A stretch of 39,581 bases of DNA from Marinobacter antarcticus (GTDB taxonomy: Bacteria; Pseudomonadota; Gammaproteobacteria; Pseudomonadales; Oleiphilaceae). The position numbers were made by a program, and so were the translations under genes. The stretch's first letter is position 1; each line of letters opens with the position of its first letter. Shown here piece after piece: positions 34,504 to 39,581 of the stretch. Below the pieces are notes generated by a model. It made no database searches. It had not been told where the DNA came from and was given only the letters and a program-made list of their open reading frames with translations. The stretch lies in the NCBI RefSeq assembly GCF_011049865.1, contig NZ_DRGY01000131.1, positions 1 to 39,581 of the forward strand. Direction: 5' to 3'.

Positions 34504-36794
34504 ACCCTTAAGCGAAGTGCATTGGCAATGACGCTTACCGAAGACAACGACATCGCTGCAGCCGCAAAGATTGGCGACAAGAGGATGCCTGCGAATGGGT
34601 AGAGCACACCGGCGGCAATGGGTATGCCAGCCGCGTTATAAACGAAAGCAAAAAACAGGTTTTGCCGGATGTTGCGCATGGTGGCAATCGACAAATGACG
34701 CGCTTCTACAATGCCCATCAGGTCCCCTCGCAAAAGAGTGATGCCCGCACTTTCAATAGCCACATCCGTACCCGTGCCCATAGCAACGCCCACATCGGCC
34801 GTAGCCAGCGCTGGGGCGTCATTCACACCATCGCCGGCCATCGCTACTATTCTCCCCTCGTCTTTAAGACGCTGGACGACCTTAGCTTTATCCTCAGGCA
34901 GTACTTCGGCTTCCACTTCATCGATATGGAGTTTGCGGGCGACGGCTTCGGCAGATGTCTGGTTGTCCCCTGTCAGCATGACCACACGAATGCCGTCTTT
35001 CTGTAGCGCGGTAATAGCCGCTTCAGTGGTTTCTTTGATCGGATCCGCAATAGCGATCAAACCACATATCTGGTTCTCCACCGCCGCGAATATCACCGTT
35101 GCGCCGTCTTGGCGAAGTTGGTCTGCGTCTTCTTCAAAGGCGGAGGTATCGACGTTTTGTGACTCCATCAACAGCCGATTGCCAAGCAGGACCGCTTTTC
35201 CGTCGATCTTCCCAGTGACACCTTTACCGTTAGGCGAGTCGAAATCTTCGGCGTCTGGCACCGTCAGTTCCATGGTTTTGGCTTTGTCGAGAATGGCATG
35301 GGCTAACGGATGCTCACTGCCCTTCTCCAGGCCGCCGGCATAGCGCATCAAGACTTCTTCACTGAAACCGTTTGCCGGCACCAGCTTCGTAACCTGAGGT
35401 TTGCCTTCGGTCAGTGTGCCGGTTTTATCAACCACCACCGTATCGACTTTCTCCATGCGCTCAAGCGCTTCCGCATCGCGGATCAACACGCCATTCTGAG
35501 CGCCACGCCCCACGCCAACCATGATCGACATGGGTGTCGCCAATCCAAGCGCACATGGGCAGGCGATAATCAGCACACTCACGGCTGCAATGAGGCCATA
35601 GGCCATCGGAGGCGTTGGCCCGACAACTGACCAGACAATAAAGGCAATAACGGCGATAACGATGACTACCGGAACAAACCAACCGGCCACTTTGTCGGCC
35701 AGCCCCTGAATCGGTGCACGGCTGCGCTGGGCACTGGCCACCATTTGCACGATCTGCGAAAGCATGGTGTCACGCCCTACTTTGTCAGCTCGCATAATGA
35801 AGCTGCCTTGTTGGTTCATGCTGCCACCAATCACCTGATCGCCGGTTTTCTTGCTGATGGCTAATGGCTCACCGGTTACCAGAGATTCGTCGATGTTGGA
35901 GCGGCCTTCCAGAATCTCTCCATCCAAGGGTACTTTGTCGCCAGGACGCACTCGCAAACGATCACCAACCTTTACCTGATCGAGAGAGACGTCGGATTCG
36001 CCTCCTTCATCGTCCAGCTTTCTTGCGGTTGCGGGAGCCAGATCCAGCAGAGCTTTTATGGCTCCCGAGGTTTTCTCCCGGGCACGGAGCTCTAACACTT
36101 GTCCAAGTAACACCAGCACTACAATAACGGCGGCCGCCTCGAAATAGACGGCCACCGAACCATCCGCTTGCCGGAAGGCATCGGGAAAAATCTGCGGAGC
36201 CAATGTAGCGATAAGGCTATAAATCAACGCAACGCCGGTACCAATGGCAATCAACGTGAACATATTCAGATTGCGATTGACGACTGATTTCCAGCCCCTA
36301 ACAAAGAACGGCAAGCCGCACCAGGCGACTACAGGCGTTGCCAGTACCAACTGAATCCAATTCAAGGCTTGTGGTGATACGATGTGATCAAGGCCAATAA
36401 AGTGCCCTGCCATCTCGATTACAAATACAGGGAGTGCGAGAAACAGACCAACCCAGAACCGACGAGTCATATCTGTAAGCTCCGCCGATGGCCCATCGTT
36501 CAGGCTTACTTGTTCGGGCTCCAGCCCCATGCCACAAATCGGGCAGTCGCCAGGACCCTGTTGGCGAATTTCCGGGTGCATCGGGCAGGTATACATGGTG
36601 CCGGGGGCGACCGGTTCTGCTGGCTTTTGCTCTTCCCCGAGGTATTTCTCGGGGTTTTCATCAAACTTGGCTTGGCATCGAGCGGAGCAGAAATACTGGG
36701 TTTTACCAGCATGTTGGCTGCGGTGCTCTGCTGTATGGGGGTCTACCGACATCCCGCAAACGGGGTCTTTCGCAGCGTGCTGATGCTCACTCAT
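34488..36794 (-). CDS. copA: Cu+-exporting P1B-type ATPase with YHS and heavy-metal-binding N-terminal domains
   Basis: This 768-residue protein begins with a YHS domain (DPVCGMSV at 10-17; YFCSARC at 34-40), then one HMBD module ([20 protein letters not shown], about 68-87), eight membrane segments, TGEP near 307-310, [11 protein letters not shown] (CPC 412-414), Asp456 in DKTGT, SEHP and [11 protein letters not shown] and [15 protein letters not shown] in the last helices mark Cu+ transport. ATG 36794 has AGGAG upstream and overlaps the preceding small gene by eight bases; a start at 36836 lies inside that gene. Different in N-terminal architecture from the ATPase at 13826-16231, so the two may have different partners. 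Confidence 0.93.
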   Translation of the reverse strand: MSEHQHAAKDPVCGMSVDPHTAEHRSQHAGKTQYFCSARCQAKFDENPEKYLGEEQKPAEPVAPGTMYTCPMHPEIRQQGPGDCPICGMGLEPEQVSLNDGPSAELTDMTRRFWVGLFLALPVFVIEMAGHFIGLDHIVSPQALNWIQLVLATPVVAWCGLPFFVRGWKSVVNRNLNMFTLIAIGTGVALIYSLIATLAPQIFPDAFRQADGSVAVYFEAAAVIVVLVLLGQVLELRAREKTSGAIKALLDLAPATARKLDDEGGESDVSLDQVKVGDRLRVRPGDKVPLDGEILEGRSNIDESLVTGEPLAISKKTGDQVIGGSMNQQGSFIMRADKVGRDTMLSQIVQMVASAQRSRAPIQGLADKVAGWFVPVVIVIAVIAFIVWSVVGPTPPMAYGLIAAVSVLIIACPCALGLATPMSIMVGVGRGAQNGVLIRDAEALERMEKVDTVVVDKTGTLTEGKPQVTKLVPANGFSEEVLMRYAGGLEKGSEHPLAHAILDKAKTMELTVPDAEDFDSPNGKGVTGKIDGKAVLLGNRLLMESQNVDTSAFEEDADQLRQDGATVIFAAVENQICGLIAIADPIKETTEAAITALQKDGIRVVMLTGDNQTSAEAVARKLHIDEVEAEVLPEDKAKVVQRLKDEGRIVAMAGDGVNDAPALATADVGVAMGTGTDVAIESAGITLLRGDLMGIVEARHLSIATMRNIRQNLFFAFVYNAAGIPIAAGVLYPFAGILLSPIFAAAAMSLSSVSVIANALRLRVIKLN

Positions 36795-37014
36795 TCCGCG
36801 CTCCTGCTTTGTCCGCTGGCCAGTCCGCAAACGCAATAAAGTACAAGAAAACCAGATTCACCATTGGAATAAGGATTAAGACTCCCATCCAGCCCGGGTA
36901 ACCGGTACGCTGACAGATCCGCCAGGCTGGTATAACGACTACTATCGCAATCACCAGCATCCACAGCCAGTGCCCGGCCCACATGGTGTTACCAAACATA
37001 TTCCCTTCCATCAT
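36787..37014 (-). CDS. Small two-helix membrane protein
   Basis: A 75-residue protein with a Met- and Gly-containing start ([16 protein letters not shown]), a first membrane helix (about 16-32), the motif [13 protein letters not shown] and a second helix ([20 protein letters not shown]). Similar small proteins of unknown role occur near metal transporters; the Met-rich start could bind Cu+. TTGGAGG eight bases upstream supports ATG 37014 over the in-frame TTG at 37029. It overlaps the Cu+-ATPase start and follows the permease by 30 bases. Confidence 0.65.
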   Translation of the reverse strand: MMEGNMFGNTMWAGHWLWMLVIAIVVVIPAWRICQRTGYPGWMGVLILIPMVNLVFLYFIAFADWPADKAGARNE

Positions 37015-37044
37015 GGGATTAGCCTCCAATTTAAGTGTTTAATA

Positions 37045-38397
37045 TCAGTGATGGTGTGCATGGGACTCGTCACTTTCCATAGCCTTTCTTCTGGCGGAAG
37101 ACTTCAGGAATAGCTGCTCGGCCAACCCAATGACAAACATAGTGACGACCGCCACACCAATCACAAAGGGGTCAGTGTGCAGTTTAACCCAGACAAAGCC
37201 GCCCAGAATTGTCAGGTCCAGAACAATCGCCACGACTGGCACCCACCTTGTAGCCTTCACGTCCTGGTACAGATAGCGTAGTACGCCCCAATGAATGGAG
37301 ATATCCATAACCAGATAAAAGATGATGCCCAGAGCGGCGATTCTTGAGAGGTCAAAAAAGGCGGTCAAAACCAAGCCCAGCACCACGGTGTAAACAAGTG
37401 TGTGTTTCTGAATGCTGCCAGGCATACCGAAATGGCTGTGGGGAACCAGCTTCATTTCGGTCAACATGGCCAGCATGCGGGAGACAGCAAAAATACTGGC
37501 AAGAATGCCGCCAGCGGTGGCCATCATGGCAATTGCCACGGTGAACCACAGACCGTAATCGCCCAATGCTGGGCGCGCCGCAGCAGCCAGAGAGTAGTCT
37601 TGGGTTTCAATGATTTCGGCGAGGGATAGGTTACTTGCAACGGCGAAACCCACCAGTGTGTAGAGAACCACGCAAGCTGCAATGGAGATCACAATGGCGC
37701 GGCCTACGTTGCGGTGCGGGTCTTTCACTTCTGAGCCACTGTTGGTGATGGTGGTAAAGCCTTTAAAGGCCAGTATGCCCAGGGCCGTTGCGCCCAGGAA
37801 GTTACCAAAGACGCCTGTCTCACCACTGCTGGAAAAATCGACCGCAAGGCTATCGGCCAGCCATACGCCCACCAACCCAAAAACCAGAATGCCGCCAATT
37901 TTGAGGATTCCGATGAACGAAGCAACGCCCTGAATCCAGCGGTTGCCAGCCAGGTTGATCACGAACGCCGCCAAAATAAGGGATACACCCAGTATTGGCA
38001 CCATGAACCCGCTCTCATCGCCGCCGAACAGCTGCATGGTGTAGGACCCAAACGTGCGGGCCAGGAAGCTCTGGGCAATCACCATCGAGAAATACATCAG
38101 CAAGGCATTAAACCCCGTGGCCAAGCGATCGCCGTACGCCTTATGCAAATACATGCCAATGCCGCCCGCGGATGGGTAAGCATTGGAAATTTTGATATAG
38201 GAATAAGAACTGAAGGAAACAACGATTGCGGCAGCCAGGAATGCCAGTGGAAAGAGCGCTCCCGCCATCTGGGCCATTTGTCCGGTAAGCGCAAATATGC
38301 CGGCACCGATCATCACGCCGGTGCCTAGCATGACTGTTCCGGATAGCGTCAAGCTACCTTCCTTGTAGCGAGAAGTTCTGTCTTGCTCCCTGCTCAT
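37045..38397 (-). CDS. APC-family amino acid permease
   Basis: This 450-residue protein has twelve predicted membrane segments and APC-type marks: SGTVMLGTGVMIGAGIFALT in the first helix, YSYIKISNAYPSAGGIGMYL, and AFKGFTTITNSGSEVKDPHR in the middle. It probably moves amino acids or amines across the inner membrane. Its C-terminus ends SDESHAHHH, a possible metal-binding tail not usual for the family. It lies second in a minus-strand run with the 117-residue protein, the small membrane protein and the Cu+-ATPase, all under box 4. Confidence 0.85.
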   Translation of the reverse strand: MSREQDRTSRYKEGSLTLSGTVMLGTGVMIGAGIFALTGQMAQMAGALFPLAFLAAAIVVSFSSYSYIKISNAYPSAGGIGMYLHKAYGDRLATGFNALLMYFSMVIAQSFLARTFGSYTMQLFGGDESGFMVPILGVSLILAAFVINLAGNRWIQGVASFIGILKIGGILVFGLVGVWLADSLAVDFSSSGETGVFGNFLGATALGILAFKGFTTITNSGSEVKDPHRNVGRAIVISIAACVVLYTLVGFAVASNLSLAEIIETQDYSLAAAARPALGDYGLWFTVAIAMMATAGGILASIFAVSRMLAMLTEMKLVPHSHFGMPGSIQKHTLVYTVVLGLVLTAFFDLSRIAALGIIFYLVMDISIHWGVLRYLYQDVKATRWVPVVAIVLDLTILGGFVWVKLHTDPFVIGVAVVTMFVIGLAEQLFLKSSARRKAMESDESHAHHH

Positions 38398-38408
38398 TTA
38401 ACCTCCTG

Positions 38409-38762
38409 TTATTTTTTCATCGGTGGGATTTTCGAACAGCAAAACGGGTCAAGGTTGGCGTTGGCCCGGATGTTTTCATCGCTGAATCGGTACCGTGCCA
38501 GTTTTTGACGCTCCCACCAACCGCCCTTCAAATGACCACCATTCGCCCCAACAAGCTCAATCAGAGCGTCGGTAGACCAATGGGTGGCGTCGAAGGTGAC
38601 GAACAACCGGTTTTCCGATTTGCGCTCGGCAAAATCAACGCATGGATGATGATTCAGCTCCTGGATGAAGTCTTCCCACTGAATGTCAGTAAAACCTTCG
38701 ACAGTCAGTTTACGCCGAAGCAGAAACTGCTCTTGGTTTGTTGCTTTATGGGCTTTGGCCAT
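38409..38762 (-). CDS. Small protein with possible ferredoxin/HMA-like fold
   Basis: A 117-residue soluble protein. LRRKLTVEGFTDIQWEDFIQ, then RLFVTFDATHWSTDALIELV, has the beta-alpha-beta pattern of heavy-metal-associated (HMA) domains, but the CxxC metal loop is absent. The tail ends with DPFCCSKIPPMKK, a vicinal Cys pair that may bind metal. Function is unknown. It is the first gene of the second copper operon and is followed by the permease after 11 bases. Phased box 4 lies 50 bases before its start. Confidence 0.6.
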   Translation of the reverse strand: MAKAHKATNQEQFLLRRKLTVEGFTDIQWEDFIQELNHHPCVDFAERKSENRLFVTFDATHWSTDALIELVGANGGHLKGGWWERQKLARYRFSDENIRANANLDPFCCSKIPPMKK

Positions 38763-38813
38763 GATTTTGCACCTCTGAGCCTGTTTGTTCAGTCTCTATC
38801 ACAACACCCCAAA

Positions 38814-38831
38814 CTGAATCCAAGCTGAAAA
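38814..38831 (-). promoter_or_regulatory. Phased direct repeat box 4 (upstream of the permease/copper operon)
   Basis: In gene sense it reads TTTTCAG-CTTGG-ATTCAG with TTCAG elements 11 bases apart. TGTGAT begins 10 bases after the box (38803-38798). The predicted transcript would have a leader of about 30 bases before the ATG at 38762. It matches boxes 1-3 in sequence, spacing and orientation. Confidence 0.55.
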
Positions 38832-38890
38832 TCGGAAAACAAGCGATCCGTTCATATCAAAACTTGATGTACATCAAAGTATGTAGGAAA

Positions 38891-38916
38891 AGACCGAGGG
38901 CGGGCGCCCTCGGTCT
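38891..38916 (-). terminator. Intrinsic terminator of the truncated copB gene
   Basis: On the minus strand AGACCGAGGGC and GCCCTCGGTCT form a perfect 11-base stem with a 4-base loop, followed by TTTTCC. It lies nine bases after the copB stop. This is the clearest Rho-independent terminator in the window and separates copB from the operon that follows. Confidence 0.85.
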
Positions 38917-38924
38917 GTTTAGCA

Positions 38925-39375
38925 TTAGAAGGAGAGCCTTGCTCCAACAACCGCAAACCAATCGTCTGTGCTGCCACCGTCCGCCTTGGCGAAGTCAGCC
39001 GTGTCGCCATAGTTACGTTCGTGAACGATACCAACGTAAGGCGAGAAAGCTCGATCAATAAGATCATAGCTCAACCGCAACCCGGTTTCTGTCGATACCA
39101 AACCCTTACCTACGCCTATTTCCCGATCTTCACTGAACGCGACAGTCGCATCCAGGGTAGCCGAGAGGATCCAGTAGTTGGTTAACAGCAACTCATACTC
39201 CGCATCCAGTTCGGCAGACGTATCGCCATCCTTACTGACGTAAAAGTTTGCATCGATTTCGAACCATTGAGGCGCCAGGCCCGAGACGCCGAGCACAGCA
39301 TAGGTTCGGTCTGGCCCTTCCGGTGTGTCTATCCGAATGCCGGCTTTTGCGTCGAAGAACTTGGATATCGGGATT
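38925..39375 (-). pseudogene. copB: CopB/PcoB copper-resistance outer membrane protein, N-terminus removed by IS
   Basis: About 150 native residues remain, from ISKFFDAKAGIRIDTPEG through SGLAPQWFEIDANFYVSKDG, LDAEYELLLTNYWILSATL, TGLRLSYDLIDRAFSPYVGI and the terminal beta-strand WFAVVGARLSF. This is the C-terminal beta-barrel part of CopB/PcoB, an outer membrane protein of copper resistance usually near 300 residues. Upstream of residue PISKFF the frame enters the IS at 39376, so the start and signal peptide are gone. The reading frame continues open into the IS to 39560, which is chance. Confidence 0.88.
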
Positions 39376-39581
39376 TGAACCGCCCCGGGTTTCGCGGAGG
39401 CTTCAACTCCTGAGAAGATGAAGCCATGAACAAGACAAACAAGTTTTCCCCTGAAGTCCGTGAACGAGCCGTGCGGATGGTGCAAGAGCATCGCGGCGAC
39501 TATCCCTCGCTGTGGTCGGCGGTCGAGTCGATTGCACCCAAGATCGGCTGCGTACCCCAAACGTTGCTGGAATGGGTCAAG
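39376..39581 (+). mobile_element. IS3-family insertion sequence, left end (right window edge)
   Basis: The sequence TGAACCGCCCCGGGTTTCGC at 39376-39395 has the form of IS3-type terminal repeats (starting TG, with a CCGCCCCGG core). A transposase orfA begins 50 bases later. The element interrupts copB. Its other end and target duplication are outside the window. Its transposase differs from that at the left edge. Confidence 0.8.
39426..39581 (+). CDS. IS3-family transposase OrfA (partial, runs off window)
   Basis: Fifty-two codons from ATG 39426 to the window edge encode a helix-turn-helix start ([20 protein letters not shown], then [20 protein letters not shown] and [12 protein letters not shown]). 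This is typical for OrfA of IS3-family elements, the DNA-binding half of the OrfAB transposase made by frameshifting. GAGAAGATG precedes the start. Nothing can be said on activity. Confidence 0.85.
   Translation, partial: MNKTNKFSPEVRERAVRMVQEHRGDYPSLWSAVESIAPKIGCVPQTLLEWVK

Noticed and set aside
1..39581. CRISPR arrays, rRNA or tRNA genes, integrase and attachment sites
   Set aside because: Looked for regular spaced repeats, T-arm consensus and integrase motifs; none seen in the window.

Overview
The window reads as a genomic island of a halophilic or marine gammaproteobacterium. The protein styles suggest something in the Marinobacter/Halomonas range, but no chromosomal marker gene is present, so this is inference. 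The outermost genes at both ends are cut by the ends of two different, probably IS3-type, insertion sequences: a LolA-like gene on the left and a copB-type gene on the right. Each junction and a transposase N-terminus are visible; the rest of each IS lies outside.

Layout. (1) 0.1-3.6 kb: truncated LolA-like gene, then a plus-strand metal cluster: YHS-domain membrane protein, DUF5676-type protein, an atypical CDF transporter lacking both metal-site aspartates, and an EamA exporter. (2) 3.9-7.0 kb, minus strand: hflC, hflK and an AI-2E/PerM-type membrane protein. (3) 7.2-10.6 kb, minus: YncE-like beta-propeller, DUF2933 peptide, EamA exporter, APC-type transporter. (4) 10.8-13.8 kb: divergent ATP-grasp gene, small leader ORF and glutaredoxin-MauE fusion, followed by debris: a frameshifted membrane gene and a relic of a second ATP-grasp 3' end. 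(5) 13.8-23.7 kb, minus: a compact operon of helical protein, AMP-phosphorylase-type enzyme, PRPP synthetase, beta-CASP nuclease, phosphoketolase-like ThDP enzyme, ICMT-like protein and Cu+-ATPase. (6) 23.9-28.6 kb, minus: complete arginine deiminase set arcD-arcA-arcB-arcC. (7) 28.8-33.9 kb: cyclopropane fatty acid synthase, two tandem Cys-tailed ECF sigma factors, cardiolipin synthase-type PLD enzyme, Lgt. (8) 34-39.4 kb, minus: cytochrome c lipoprotein, second Cu+-ATPase, small membrane protein, APC permease, ferredoxin-fold-like protein, truncated copB.

How it may work together. The genes fit survival under copper and envelope stress at low oxygen: copper export, lipid remodelling, ATP from arginine, and perhaps carbon from nucleotides (nuclease, AMP phosphorylase, PRPP synthetase, phosphoketolase-like enzyme). 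The most interesting regulatory signal is an 11-bp-phased direct repeat, gene-sense TTTTCAG-N5-(A/T)TTCAG. It occurs upstream of four minus-strand units (yncE, the nucleotide/copper operon, the second sigma factor, the permease/copper operon), each time with a weak -10-like hexamer exactly 10 nt downstream. This looks like one PhoB/OmpR-type regulon across the island, although no response regulator lies in the window. A perfect Anr/FNR-type palindrome lies between the arc genes and the nucleotide operon.
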